A stretch of DNA of 64,000 bases from Lytechinus pictus (lineage: Eukaryota; Echinodermata; Echinoidea; Temnopleuroida; Toxopneustidae), in the NCBI RefSeq assembly GCF_037042905.1, contig NC_087246.1, positions 33,474,001 through 33,538,000 on the forward strand. Direction: 5' to 3'. The notes under the pieces are model-generated. The model did not search any database and had not been told where the DNA came from. It worked only from the letters and a program-made list of their open reading frames with translations. Positions 33,700 through 45,112 of this stretch are shown here, one piece after another (position 1 is the stretch's first letter; every line of letters begins with the position of its first letter). A program made the translations under genes and the position numbers.

Positions 33700-35299
33700 G
33701 TCGGCAGAGCAGAATTGATAGGGGGAGGGGAGGGCACAGCGAAAAAGGGCACTTCCTCTTTTGAAAAGGGCACTTGAAACAAACAACTTTTTTAAAAACA
33801 AAATAGCATATGTACCCTAGTAGGGTAATGAGCAAAATGATTGAGGGGGGCAAACATGGCGTATGGGGCAAAATTTCTTTAAAGCTGCGAGCGAGCGAGC
33901 AAAATTTTGAAACTTTTAATGAAAAAAAAAAAACATTTGTGATAGATTTTGACATAGAGAACACTATCATATTTCAACACATTTCTTTCCTTTTCTTCTT
34001 TTCTTTTTGTTGGTCTTGAAAACTTTTGGGGTCCATGGAACGAGGTCCATTTCTTAAGGGGCTCAGATGCTCCTGCATAAAAGAAAGGACGCTAATTGCA
34101 AATACATAATCAAATTGGACATTTGAAGAAACCAGAAGAGAAGGGGCATTTATCAGAATATTCATATGGGGCACTTGATCAAAGGTGAAAATGTACACAC
34201 TACAGAAGAAGAATTTAACTCTGAAAAGGGGCAACTTAACTCTATCTAGGCCGGGGTATTTTTGGAGTTCATATGGCCGGGGGGGGGGGGGGGGCTCCCA
34301 GGCCCCCCCCCCCCCCCTTGAGATCTTGGCCGTCGATCGCGCGATCGCAACGAAAATTGGCACGCATGTTGTCTGGGATATAATCTACAAAACTGTGTAG
34401 TAATTTATTTAATGCAAATCGTTATTACGTAATTATGCTAATTAAAGCATAATTAGTATGCGAAATCATACTTTTTCCTCTAACTCCATAAATAAAGCTC
34501 CAAATGTTCTAATTTTTGGCCTAGAAACCCTTTGTGATGTTCTTAGCAAAGTGTACATGAAAAAAATTGTAATATCAGATCACTTATGTATTATATTGTT
34601 TTTTGCAATTTCTTATGTATTTCTTTGTTTTTTGGACCTTTTGTTTTTCATTGTTTTTTCAATGAAATTCGTTGGGGACTCTTCTAAGATCATAAACAGC
34701 ATAAAATACATACATTTAGGCCAGCAAAACTAAAAATAATCATACATTTATGAATTATAATTTATAATTTTTGGTCTGACATGCACTTACATAACATTGC
34801 GTAACTTCGGAACCGCGTACCCGGGTGACGCAAAATTGGTCTCAAAAGTTGTGCAAGACTTGAAAGTAAAAATTTAGCGAGCAGCGCGGTCCGAAAATTT
34901 TGCGCGACGAAAATATCGCGCGACTCGTTGAGGGGGGAGGGGGGCCTCCGAGCCCCCCCCCCCGGCCTAGATAGGGTTAAAGGGGCGAGAGGAATATTTC
35001 AAAAGGATTTTAATTATTTAAATATGCACTTTTAGAAGGGATAAGAACGCGAAATAAGGAAAACGGGCAATTATAGGGCATGAAAAGAGCGGTTTTAAGG
35101 AATGGAAACTTATCTCATACGAGAATGGGCACTTATATTTATAAAAAGGTAAAGGGGCACACTTTAACACATAAAACGGGTCCTTATAAGATGAAAGGGG
35201 CAAAGTTCTTGGGTTAAAAGGGAAAACTGTTTAGTGCTTCAAAAAGTGGGGGCACTGTGAACCCCCTGCCCCCCCCCCCCCCCGGGATCGCAGCCCCTG
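33700..35299. repeat. GGGCA-word element (hAT-like right end), interrupted
   Basis: Both sides of the piggyBac-like insertion at 34240-34976 consist of repeated 'aaaggggcacttt', 'gggcactt' and 'aaaagggcaa' phrases. This suggests one older element split by the insertion. The right end, inverted, reads CAGGGGCTGCGATCCCGGGG, which fits a hAT terminus. I could not find a matching left end or target duplication, so the left boundary is approximate. Overlapping frames on both strands look random. Confidence 0.5.
34240..34976. mobile_element. piggyBac-like MITE (TTAA target)
   Basis: The element is flanked by TTAA at 34236-34239 and 34977-34980. Its ends are inverted repeats: CTCTATCTAGGCCGGGG on the left and CCCTATCTAGGCCGGGG on the right (inverted). 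A TTAA duplication with ends beginning CCCT is characteristic of piggyBac-type insertion. Each end continues into poly(G)/poly(C) stretches. The 737-bp interior is AT-rich with no transposase; a 91-codon frame inside has no known domain. Confidence 0.8.
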
Positions 35300-35693
35300 C
35301 ATTCATATCATATGGAACATTCGTTGTATAATCGAGGAGGTGTATGAATTGCAACGTAAAAATATTGCATTTAGAGAGTAAAACATTTGTGGGTATATAG
35401 TTCAAAATTAATGCCTCTTGTTGGTAAAGTGCGCTAGTATGACATGATTGTGTGGGAAATAGTTTTATATACGTTGGTGGGTACAGTGTTTTTACACATG
35501 TGGCTGATATTACACAAGCTGGCGTCGCGACGGTACATCACTTTGGGCGTGTTAAAAGAGATAGGAAACAATGTCTTGTTTGAATGTTCATAGATTCATA
35601 AAAATTAATATCAAATGCCATAGTAATCAAGACATTTTGGGTTTATAATTAAATGATAAATGATAAATGATAAATGAATGATAAATGAGAGAA
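35300..35693. other. Flank upstream of the LINE
   Basis: No gene is seen. Just before the LINE is a short tandem run of 'aaatgat' units (about 35650-35690). Confidence 0.4.
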
Positions 35694-38262
35694 ATATTGA
35701 AGTTTTATATAGGGATTTACAAGAAGTCGACTGGGGAGAAGTATATGATAATGACGATCCAAATGAAAGTTATAATCTTTTTCAGGCGAAATTTCGTAAA
35801 CTATATGATAAAAATCTCCCTGTCGTAGTTGAAAAAAATAGGAATAAAAAATTGAAATGCTGGATGACGAGAGGACTGTTACAGTCGACATAAGAATAAA
35901 TTATATAAATGGTATATACGTAATCCGTCAGATGAAAATGCTTCCGTTTATAAAAATTATCGTAATTTACTCACAGCGCTAATTCGTAAAACAAAATCAC
36001 AATATTTTCATAATGAATTTTTACTCAATAAATCCAATATTAATCGCACTTGGAAAACAATTAATTTACTACTTAATAAAAGTAAACCAAGTGAAAATTC
36101 TGTGTTTAAACATAACGGTAAAACTGTTACAGAACCGAGCACTATATCGAATTCGTTTAATAACTTTTTTACTAATATCGGTCCATCTTTGGCAAACAGA
36201 ATCCCTGAAACTCAAACGGACTATTTGAAGTTTATCAATGATCCACCAACTGACTCCTTGTATCTGTATCCCACCTCGGAGAATGAGATTTGTAACATTG
36301 TTAAAACATTTAAAAACAATAAAGCGGCTGGTTTGGATGAATATAGTCCAAGAGTCATCAAACAAGTCGTACCATATATTTGTGGACCTTTGTGTCATAT
36401 ATTTAATTTGTCTTTATCAAAAGGAATATTTCCTCATGAATTAAAAAAGGCCAAAGTGACACCAATTTTTAAATCTGGGGACAAAGGTGAATTTACGAAC
36501 TACAGACCTATTTCTGTTTTATCTGTTTTTTCTAAGTTATTAGAGCGTATTGTTTACAAGAGGACTTTCGAATTTCTTGATAAATTTTCTATTCTTTATG
36601 ATAATCAATTTGGGTTTCGTAAAGATTATTCCACAAGCATGGCTCTTACAAGTCTCTCTAGTAAAATAATAGATGCTTTTGAAAATAATGAGTTCGCAAT
36701 TGGAGTTTTCATCGACCTATCCAAAGCCTTTGATACAATTAACCATAACATATTACTATCTAAATTATATCGTTACGGCATACGTGGTATTGCTTATAAT
36801 TGGTTCACTAGCTATCTTAATAATCGTTTACAATGTACTAAATACAAATCGTGTGTGTCAGACTTTAAGACAATAACCTGTGGAATTCCCCAGGGCAGTC
36901 TCCTCGGCCCATTGTTATTTATATTATATATTAATGATCTTTATAAATCAGCAAATGAGCTATCCTTTATATTATACGCCGATGATACAAATATATTTCA
37001 TAGCAATTCAAACTTGAACTCCCTTTGTGATATTGTGAATGCAAATCTTGTACATGTATGTGAATGGTTTAAGGCTAACAAATTATCTTTAAATGTCAAG
37101 AAATGTAACTACATGGTTTTTCATAATAGAAAGAATATCGATTTTAATGATGCATGTGTTATACTCGACAACGTAGTATTACCACGGGTAGACAAGGCCA
37201 AGTTCCTTGGAATTTATTTAGATAGTTTTATGACATGGAAAGATCATATACATGAGATCGAAAGTAAAGTATCCAAAAACATTGGTATTATATCTAGAAT
37301 TAAATATCTCTTGCCAAGTCACATTCTACGTATGTTATATTGTGCTCTGATACTTCCATATTTCTCGTATTGTAATATTATTTGGGCCAACTCCTGTAAG
37401 TCTAGCATCATAAAGCTTATAATACTGCAAAAGAGGATTGTTCGTATTATATCTGGATTACATTTTCAATCTCACACAAATCCTGTATTCAAAGAGTTAA
37501 AATTATTGAAATTTAGCGATATTAATTTGCATCAGCAAAGTATTTTTATGTACAAAAGCATAAACAACATTTTCCCCTCTCAATTTAGTAATCTCTGTCA
37601 TTTTAACTGCAATTCGGATATTCATAAGTATAGCACGAGAAGCGCTACCCAAATTCATTTACCAAAACATAGAACCCGAAGATTTCAATACGATATTCGC
37701 TACTCTGGGCCAAAATTTTGGAACAGTTTACCAGCCCGCCTACAAAACTCTCGTTCTTTGCAATCTTTCTCTTATAAAATGAAACTTTATTTAAATGCTC
37801 GCACTGACAGAGATCCTTGACATGTTGACATGCTTGAACTACCTTCCATTTCTAATGTTAATTAATGCACATGCCTTACCTGTTGCTCTGCTAGACAAAT
37901 GTCACTCAAGCTCTTTATATATACATGTACCAATATTACGTAATTGCGACCAGTTTACTCTGTTATTCAAATGAACTTATCTTCTAATGCCTACATTTCT
38001 TCTCCCTCTTCTCCATCTGTGTTTCTTTTTCTACTCTTAACTTTCTTATTTATATGCAATTACATATGATGTCATTACAGTACGTAACTTGTTATTTATT
38101 TGTATCTGGCGACCCCAACTCAAGCTCTGCTTTCCGGGTTTTCGCCTCCTTCAAAATTGTGTCGAAATATATAATGTATTCGTTACTATGTCAAATATTA
38201 TTTTGTATCTGTTTGAAGGAAATAAATGTGATTTTCAATCAATTCAATCAATCAATCAAATT
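35694..38262 (+). mobile_element. Non-LTR retrotransposon (CR1/Jockey-like), 5'-truncated
   Basis: The insertion begins in the linker between endonuclease and reverse transcriptase (YRDLQEVDW...NLFQAKFRKLYD...KCWMTRGL). It continues through a nearly intact reverse transcriptase to a stop at 37820 and a 440-bp 3' UTR. It ends in GGAAATAAATGTG and an (AATC)n-type tail at about 38236-38262. The endonuclease and any ORF1 are missing. One frameshift near 35885 separates the linker (35694-35890) from the RT frame, which resumes at 35892 with KNKLYKWYIRNPSDEN. With only one break over 2 kb it is a fairly young insertion but not autonomous. No target duplication was identified. Confidence 0.88.
36102..37820 (+). 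CDS. LINE reverse transcriptase (RVT_1), partial ORF2
   Basis: This frame of 572 residues would copy LINE RNA into DNA at a nicked target. Residues 73-89 (NKAAGLDEYSPRVIK) form the N-terminal finger and NYRPISVLS (133-141) motif 1. FIDLSKAFD (203-211) is motif A, GIPQGSLLGPLLF (261-273) motif B and YADD (292-295) motif C; the catalytic Asp residues of motifs A and C are present. LNVKKCNYMVFHNR and KFLGIYLD follow, then a thumb region and the terminal peptide FWNSLPARLQNSRSLQSFSY. The first Met is simply the first in the open frame; the frame extends upstream without a stop to 35892, so 36102 is not a true start. No endonuclease domain remains. It is part of the mobile element and not a host gene. 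Confidence 0.85.
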   Translation: MFKHNGKTVTEPSTISNSFNNFFTNIGPSLANRIPETQTDYLKFINDPPTDSLYLYPTSENEICNIVKTFKNNKAAGLDEYSPRVIKQVVPYICGPLCHIFNLSLSKGIFPHELKKAKVTPIFKSGDKGEFTNYRPISVLSVFSKLLERIVYKRTFEFLDKFSILYDNQFGFRKDYSTSMALTSLSSKIIDAFENNEFAIGVFIDLSKAFDTINHNILLSKLYRYGIRGIAYNWFTSYLNNRLQCTKYKSCVSDFKTITCGIPQGSLLGPLLFILYINDLYKSANELSFILYADDTNIFHSNSNLNSLCDIVNANLVHVCEWFKANKLSLNVKKCNYMVFHNRKNIDFNDACVILDNVVLPRVDKAKFLGIYLDSFMTWKDHIHEIESKVSKNIGIISRIKYLLPSHILRMLYCALILPYFSYCNIIWANSCKSSIIKLIILQKRIVRIISGLHFQSHTNPVFKELKLLKFSDINLHQQSIFMYKSINNIFPSQFSNLCHFNCNSDIHKYSTRSATQIHLPKHRTRRFQYDIRYSGPKFWNSLPARLQNSRSLQSFSYKMKLYLNARTDRDP

Positions 38263-38424
38263 TTAAAGAAATTCGAAAACTTCTGATGAAATCTGGAAAT
38301 GAAATCAACAGATCAAGTACAATGTGTGTATCAGTGGAAATCATGCTTGCCTCTCCCACCCCCTTTAATTAATTGCCCCATGCAGTGTTCGAAACAGTAC
38401 TAAATGTCCCTTTAAGGTGACACG

Positions 38425-38622
38425 ACATATACTCCTGTGACAATTGCTCCGGTCTTAATATCTTAGAAGGCATAGGATTAGTGTTAGGATTGTGATAGAG
38501 TTTTTGGTTCAGAATATTGTCATGATTACGATTAGGGTGTATTTAGTTTTGGAGGTTAGCTTTTATGTTTCGCTTAATGTATAGATTTTCCATCGGAGCA
38601 ATTGTCGCCGGAGCAAATGTCC
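38425..38622 (+). repeat. Interspersed repeat ending GGAGCAATTGTCGCCGGAGC, second copy
   Basis: It has the same phrase order and orientation as 8640-8860: 'gtgttaggattgtgatagag', 'tttagttttggaggtta', 'tttcgctta', 'gattttccatcggagc' and the AATTGTCGCCGGAGCAAATG end. This copy also has 'acaattgctccggtc' near its left end, an inverted form of the terminal word, so the complete element may be a foldback. It abuts the inverted word-repeat element at 38628. Confidence 0.6.
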
Positions 38623-38627
38623 ACTAA

Positions 38628-39008
38628 GCCTGGTGCCCCCCCCCCCCACTGCCTCTCTGAAAAGCGTTTCATTGCCGATGACACTAGCTGTAGCTTTTCC
38701 CTTATGCAGGCATGTTTCTCATTTTTAACAGTAATGTTATGAAACATTTCATAAGAAATATCCTTAATATGGATAAAAACAGTGATTTGCACATATCCCG
38801 GAGGTTTGCACTTTTCCCGTGAAAATTGTTCATTTGCACATATCCCGTCGTCACGTTTGCACAGATGCCGTTGATATATTTTGACAGATTTGCACATTTC
38901 CCGGCGTGGCGTTTGCACAAATTCCGTTGTTTGCACAAATCCCGGCGAAATTTTGCACATATACCGTTGTTTGCACATATCCCGGCGTTTGCACATATCA
39001 CGGCTCCA
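38628..39008 (-). repeat. Word-repeat element (GTGCAAA family), copy 2 (inverted)
   Basis: On the minus strand this repeats the 31396-31764 element phrase by phrase, with only scattered substitutions and a small insertion (gctacagctagtgtcatcgg against gctacagtgacatcgg). It likewise ends in a G/C run followed by CACCA. The inverted pair is 7 kb apart and encloses the piggyBac-like MITE and the LINE. Open frames of 145 and 99 codons inside it arise from the regular word spacing. Confidence 0.75.
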
Positions 39009-40267
39009 CAATCCTTCCTCCTTTGAGAAAAATGTAATTTATGGCCCCCTACAATCTTGCAAACAAATTTTTCATTCGAAATTATAAAGTAGTAAACCCT
39101 ATTGCAAGGGCGGAGCTAGAGTATTTTGGAGAGAGAGAGGAGGGGGGGGGGGGCAGATCAACCTAATTATGTACCCTATACATTCTTTTGAATTGAATAA
39201 TATATTTTTTCTAGATTTATTGGATCAGGGACGGCGTTATATGGGTGGGCAAGGGCGACCGATCCCTGTTTTTTGTTTTTTAAAGAAATGAGAAGAAAAA
39301 AATAGGAGAAAAAGAAGGAAATGATCAAGAAAAGGGAGGTTTTATACTACGGTCCTATACTTCCCTTATTCATACACTTGTTTTTTCACTACCTTGTCTT
39401 ATTTGTCTTTTATTTTTACTTGTTGAAAAATAATTGGGGGGGGGGGGGGCAGGCCTCTTGTGTCGCTCCTGCAGTATTAAATTGGGGGGGGGGGGAGAAT
39501 ATTGGAAAAATTGTGTCGGGTAAAGAAAAAGAAGTGGAGGATAGAAAATTAAAGGAGGAGTTGGAGGACGAAAGAAAGAGGAAGAATAACAAAGTATACA
39601 AATTGGGAAAAAACAAGGAAAAGAGCCAAAAAGATGAAGAGAGAACTAACTACAAGTGAAACAAAAAAGATGATGGGTATAAGAAAAGAATGATGAGGAT
39701 AAACAAGAAAAGTCTGAACGAGAACGCAGATAACGAGCTAAATTGTTGAACAGAAAGAAATGTTTTCATCTTCGAAAGATCTTGATGCATCTAATACAGA
39801 AATGAAGAAGACAGTATTGCAGTCTGAATTCACATCAATGTCAAAATTCAAAAACGACCGCCGGAGGGGAATTTTGTAAATGGATTATTTACTTCGCATT
39901 TTGAATTTTGCAACCCTTTCACATGTATAATAGAATAGCTTTGACGATTTCCAGATAGAAAAACTCTTCTGCACACCTAAAATAATAGATTAATGTAACG
40001 ATTTCTGTTATTCAGATACGAGGACGTGTCTTTATAATGAAACCATTCGAAATTGCTTTTGATATTTTGTTCTCAACGTTCAAGCTCCTGAACGATTGCT
40101 GTTTATCCTCCGTTTCACGTCTTGTTTGCGCTGGACATTATTAGGTCGATATAAAATTTGTGACAATTTTCAGGTCAAGTGCGGTCCTTTTCAAACTATC
40201 CATCATGAATCTGTCTAACTACGGAAGCCATGCAAGCGCTATTTTACTTGACGAGATGGGGGAAGTA
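39009..40267. other. Gene-free stretch with poly(G) runs
   Basis: G runs lie at about 39141, 39436 and 39484. The phrases 'gggcggagctagag' and 'cagggacggcgttatatggg' resemble hAT ends but have no partners. The 112-codon frame at 39321-39659 includes a Lys/Glu-rich purine tract and is not called. Confidence 0.4.
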
Positions 40268-40353
40268 CACTCTAAAAAATATTGGGTTAAAATCAGTGGC
40301 GTACCTAGGATTTTTCACAGGGGGGGCAAAACCATCCGCCAAAAAATTTGACA

Positions 40354-40403
<50 letters not shown>

Positions 40404-40810
40404 TCTTCAAGCTCGTTTGAGGGGTCAATAAAGGTCTTCAAGTTCGTCAGGGGGGGGGGGGCAAAAAAGGTCTTTCAAGCTCGTCAGGGGGGCAGGGATA
40501 CGTTTTTTGCATGGGTTGTGGCTCGTCAGGGGGGGGCAGACTGCCCCCTCTGCCCCCCGTAGGTACGCTAGTGGTTAAAATGCTCCATGAGGATAATTAT
40601 GTGTCCAACCATGGACCTATGGTCCAACCAACATTGGGCATTTCTTTTGGGCATTTCTATTTATCCAGTGTGATGAGAATTTTGCCCATTCTAAAGTAAT
40701 TGCTTATTTTTAACCTTACTGGACAATATGGTTCCCGCACTGCCCCAAATTGGTCGGACACATAATGACCCTCGTGCTGGTTAAAATTTTACCCAATATT
40801 TGTTACAGTG
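40268..40810. mobile_element. Tc1/mariner-type MITE (CACTCTAAAAA ends), split by a hAT-like MITE
   Basis: TA at 40266-40267 is followed by CACTCTAAAAAATATTGGGT. The right end is ACCCAATATTTGTTACAGTG followed by TA (40811-40812). The interior has 'gttaaaat' near the left end and 'ggttaaaattttaccc' near the right as part of the inverted repeat. Removing the 280-bp insert at 40294-40573 and one copy of its 8-bp duplication leaves an element of about 255 bp. Non-coding. Confidence 0.8.
40294..40573. mobile_element. hAT-like MITE with CAGTGGCGTACCTA ends, copy 2 (nested)
   Basis: The left end is CAGTGGCGTACCTAGG and the right end inverted is CACTAGCGTACCTACGGGGG. It is flanked by a perfect 8-bp duplication GTTAAAAT at 40286-40293 and 40574-40581. 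The poly(A) stretch and 'ggtcttcaagctcgtcagggg' phrases match copy 1 at 27450-27789, but there is one poly(A) run instead of two. It inserted into an existing CACTCTAAAAA MITE. Confidence 0.92.
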
Positions 40811-42503
40811 TATTTTACCTTTTAAAGTCGACTTACCTTTATTTTGTCGACTAAATTACTTTGTACGTCGCCATGACAACATGTACATGTTTAAGAGTCA
40901 ATTTGGTAAGATAACTTATGCGACCATGTCGAAAAACAAATGAAAAAGTCTAAATGATAAGATTATGATAAGAAGAAGTCGACTTGACAAGAAAATACAA
41001 ATCACATTATTCATTATACTGTATGTGTATTGACAGTTTTTAGCGTGCGTGCATGGCCTTCTTATTTTCTGGCAGTCATGTAAGATATTCAATCATTAAA
41101 CTAAAAACATAAACGATTCTCAGTGGAGTAACTCTTATTTGCGCCAATTCTAACATATATAACACATACATATCAATAATGATGGGGTAAATGTAACTGT
41201 GAAAATGTGTGTGAGGAGGAGGGGTCGAGAACACATTGAGTATTCAGGAATAAAAGTGCGTAACTATATATAATAGCAGCCAGCATTTTATGACATATGA
41301 AAATAAGTTGTTGGTGCCTTCCCCTCCTTTCTCATCTTTTTTATTCTTCAAAAAGACACGTAATGAATTTTTTGTTTGATTTTACCTCCAACTCAGCTGC
41401 AAGAACAAACTTATTTTTTTCCGCCCAGATTATCCAAATCCTTAAAAAACTCAATTTTGTATTCCCTGCTTCATCCACACGGAATAAAAATCATATATAG
41501 ATACAATCTTTACGAGCTCCTCACTTGAACCAGGCATCAGACCCGACTTCTAATTTTCGTATCTCGTTAAAGAAATAACCAAACAAAGGATTTTGCTCTC
41601 CCAAAGTCATTCATAAATCATCTTCTTTTTGTTTTAAGGCACGCGACTTTATTTTGATCATCTTACGATAAGGCCTCTCCATTCGCGAGAGTGATGGTTT
41701 GGAAGACCGTTTTGACGTACCAGACATAACCGCGGATCTTTATTTAGAACTGTAAATATACGAATGGCTCCCAAAATTGGAGACCAGAAAGTAGGGCACA
41801 TATTTCTTCTAAGATTGTTGATGGCCGCATGGTTGACCTGTCAGGGACCAAAGATAATATCACTTTATAGATAGTTCATTAAATGTTCAGTCATAACTGC
41901 ATTCTGAATTTAAAGAAAACGATAATATGGAAAAATATGAAATTGAAGTTTTGTTTGAATATCTATTAATTATCATGTTGATATATCGTTAAAGAATAAC
42001 ACATTTTAAGCAACACAAACATTGAGAAACTTTAAAAAGTACAAGTATCAGGCTTGATTTATGAGTAACACGATATTTTACGCCTCGTAAAGGAAACGAA
42101 AAAAAAAATCGATTGTAATTAAACTAGATAAAGAAAAACACGGTTTTCCTATATCCCTGCATGTATACTAATTATTAATCTAATTCTATCAAGTACATTC
42201 TCAATTCATTAAACATCTTTCTTCTTATCATACTACTGTATAATACAGGATTAATACCCCTTCATATCCCCCTGAGGCTGATTTTTTTTCTCTCATGCTA
42301 TAATTTGTTTCCTTTCATTAATTTAGTGATTGATGAATTTTCTTCGTTCATATTCATGTAATTCAGTTTCTCTTTACATCTTTCTCAACGAAAATGATAA
42401 CGTGTCGTCTTTGATAGTCTAAATCTACTAGGATTAATCATGTATCTATTGTCATGATTGTCAGACGACACTTTGCTGATAGGTCGACCATCATATTTAT
42501 TTA
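40811..42503. other. Gene-free AT-rich stretch
   Basis: No coding, RNA or clear repeat structure was found. Confidence 0.4.
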
Positions 42504-44060
42504 ATAATAATAATAATAATAATAGATGCTTATATAGCGCATAATATTCGACGGAATCTCTATGCCCTTTACAAAAGAGGTAATTAAGTCTAATACAGGT
42601 ATACTTAGAATAAAATACATAAATACTAAATGAAAAAATAACAAAACATTGTAACATACATGGTGCTTTTCCTTAACAAAATAATCTAACATGAGAACAA
42701 GTATGTTTTTAAAGATTTGAGAAAGGTGAAAGTACATGTGATGGCCCTCAGATTATTAGGCAGTTTATTCCACAGTACAGGTTCTGCTGACTGAAAGGCA
42801 CGATCACCAAACGAACATGTTTTAGACGTTGGTACAGTTAATAAATTCTGGCTAGAAGAGCGGAGATTTCTTTGTGGGACATTTTCAGTAATCAGATCAT
42901 ACAGGTACAATGGGGACTTACTAATGTTTTATGACATATTGCTATTATCTTGAAAAATAATTCTCTTCTGTACAGGCAACCAATGAAAGTGCGACAGCAA
43001 GGGCGTAATGGGATCTTTACATTTTGCACGCATGATAAGTCTGACTGCGCTGTTTTGCACTTTTTGTATCTTTCTTATATCTTTTTCAGGCAGGCCATAT
43101 AAAAGTGAATTGCAAAAGTCAATTCTGGAAGAATCAAAAGCGTGAATCAACATTTCAGTGGTCTTTTTACACAAATAATTCCGATATTTTTTTTTGCAAT
43201 TCTTCTCAGTGAACACATTGCAGATTGATTCATAATCCTAACATGTTCTTTTAATTGAAGGTGTTGATCCATGTGAACGCCAAGGTTGCGTGCTTTGGTT
43301 GTCTCATCTACATCCACCCCATCTACTTCAATACAAGCTGGTGTTAAAGCAGGATTAAACCTAGATGAAAAATGAATCACTTCATTCTTCTGTGGGTAGA
43401 TTTTCAAACTATTTCTTCGGGCCCAAGACAGAACTTCAGCGAGACAAACATTAATCCTGCTTGTAACATTCAGAATGTTACAAGCAGGATTAATGTTTGT
43501 CTCGCTGAAGTATTTTTTTCTGTAGATCATGTGGTTTGAATGCTAAATACATTTGAGCGTCATCAGCATGTAGCATTTTATCCAGGCCATGGGACTTGAT
43601 ACTTGCTGATATTGGAGAGCTGTATAGCGTGTATAGCAATGGACCAATTATCGATCCCTGAGGCACCCCGCATAAGTCAGTGATTGGTTTGGAAACAGCT
43701 TCCTTCACCTTTACAACATGTGTACGATGTGAGAGGTAGGATGATATCCACTTCCATACAGACCCATCGATACCATACAAATGTTTCAACCGATTTATCA
43801 ATATGTCATGGTTAAATCAGATCAACAGAGAGACCAATATGTCATTCTGTACCCTGAGCAGCGCAGTTTTAACACTGTTATGTGGCTTATAAGCTGCCGG
43901 AAAGTGGTTGTGCAGATTGTTTTCGGACAGGTATTCCTGGAGTTGTTTGACAACAGCTTTCTCAATTAATTTTCCCACGAAGCAGAGATTAGAAATTGGA
44001 CGATAGTTCGACAGATCATCGGCCGAAATATTGGATTTCTTGATGATTGGTGTCACGACT
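42504..44060 (-). pseudogene. Degenerate LINE (L2/CR1-like), reverse transcriptase fragments
   Basis: Read on the minus strand from 44060 the frames give NYRPISNLCFVGKLIEKAVV (RT motif 1) and CGVPQGSIIGPLLYTLYSSP (motif B). Then come HADDAQMYLAF (motif C; YADD altered to HADD), LKIYPQKNEVIHFSSR, RIDFCNSLLYGLPEKDIRKI and the terminal peptide VLWNKLPNNLR...FLKSLKTYLF. A 3' UTR with GCGCTATATAAGC and an (ATT)n tail at about 42505-42525 closes the element. The frame is broken at least four times and is 5'-truncated within the RT N terminus, so it is dead. Its C-terminal peptide and tail resemble the fragment at 21118-21341. Confidence 0.85.
43433..43511. repeat. Perfect 39-bp inverted repeat with 1-base spacer
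   Basis: Bases 43433-43471 are the exact reverse complement of 43473-43511, with one base between. It lies inside the dead LINE. The left arm is genuine LINE coding sequence (minus-strand NVTSRINVCLAEVLSWARR). The right arm is an inverted extra copy that breaks the reading frame. Confidence 0.95.
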
Positions 44061-44976
44061 GCTCTTTTAATAAAAAAGGAAAAACTTTCAAGACTAGTGT
44101 TAATAATTTACAAGACCGTCTGGCAGTAACTATAGGCCTAGATGGTCGCAATCAGTTACTTCAGTCAGTATTTTCAATTATCTGCTTTCAAAATATCATG
44201 AATTAGCTTTTCATAAAAATTCAAAGATGGCCGTCGAAATTGTCAGTTTGGACCCCATTAAGACACGGTTTGGTGATGGAAACATAAATATAAATCAACT
44301 AGACGAGACCTGAACTTGACCGACACTTTACACTGTAAGTTCGAAAATATCGAATATGACAAGCTCTTGACATAAGTTTTGCATCACTTATATAATATGG
44401 ATATATAGCTTTCGAAGGATAGTAGACATATATATGCTCAATATTTAGGCCATGTAAAATGTACATAAGAAAGTTAATCCAAGGAAGAATCCTTAAGATA
44501 AAAATTTTCATGAAAAAAAAAAAGATAAGAGAATTTTTCCATTTTCTGAATAAATTAGGAAATTTCCCTATTTCCGAAACTTTCAACAGGAATACATCAT
44601 ATGCCCACAAAGTGGGTATCATGTTTAAGTAATATTTGACATCCTTTCATGTGATATCAATAACTGAACTTTGATTAAGACGTGATCTTTGATAATTTTT
44701 AATTCAATTTTCAATTTCAATTTTTTTCATTTTCAACAGAACAAAGTAAAGTAGTCGAAATAATTACAATGAACTTATACAGACAATATAAATTGAGCCA
44801 TGTACGATATATGATATTTTTCTATAAGTAAAACAAAACAAAGTATTTTATATAAGCAAAATATCATAATCATTACAAAAAAAATGAAATTCTGAGAAAA
44901 TGGAGGGATCCACTAGTTTCTCCAACAAAGGTGTCGCGACTGTTCTAGACTTAATTTTTAAAAATGCAACCCTATA
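44061..44976. other. Gene-free AT-rich stretch
   Basis: 'aattcaattttcaatttcaatt' near 44701-44726 may be the tail of another minus-strand LINE. Nothing else was recognised. Confidence 0.4.
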
Positions 44977-45112
44977 CACTCTAAAAAGGTTTACCCAATA
45001 TTGGGTAGGATGGGAACATGCATGTTGGTTGGGTAAAAAGATATGGTGTAAAAAATGCATGTTCCCTTTCTACCCAATATTGGGTATACTTTTACTCGGT
45101 GTTTTTAGAATG
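44977..45112. mobile_element. Tc1/mariner-type MITE with CACTCTAAAAA ends
   Basis: It is flanked by TA (44975-44976, 45113-45114). The left end CACTCTAAAAAGGTTTACCC and right end inverted ACATTCTAAAAACACCGAG are imperfect inverted repeats. Inside each end is the palindrome TACCCAATATTGGGTA. 'gggaacatgcatgttgg' and 'aaatgcatgttccc' are inverted too, so the 136-bp element folds on itself. It lies 625 bp upstream of the TLR ATG. Confidence 0.75.

Noticed and set aside
39321-39659. 112-codon frame with Lys/Glu-rich C terminus
   Set aside because: It spans two poly(G) runs and a purine-rich tract; no domain and a Pro/Phe-rich antisense frame of similar length.
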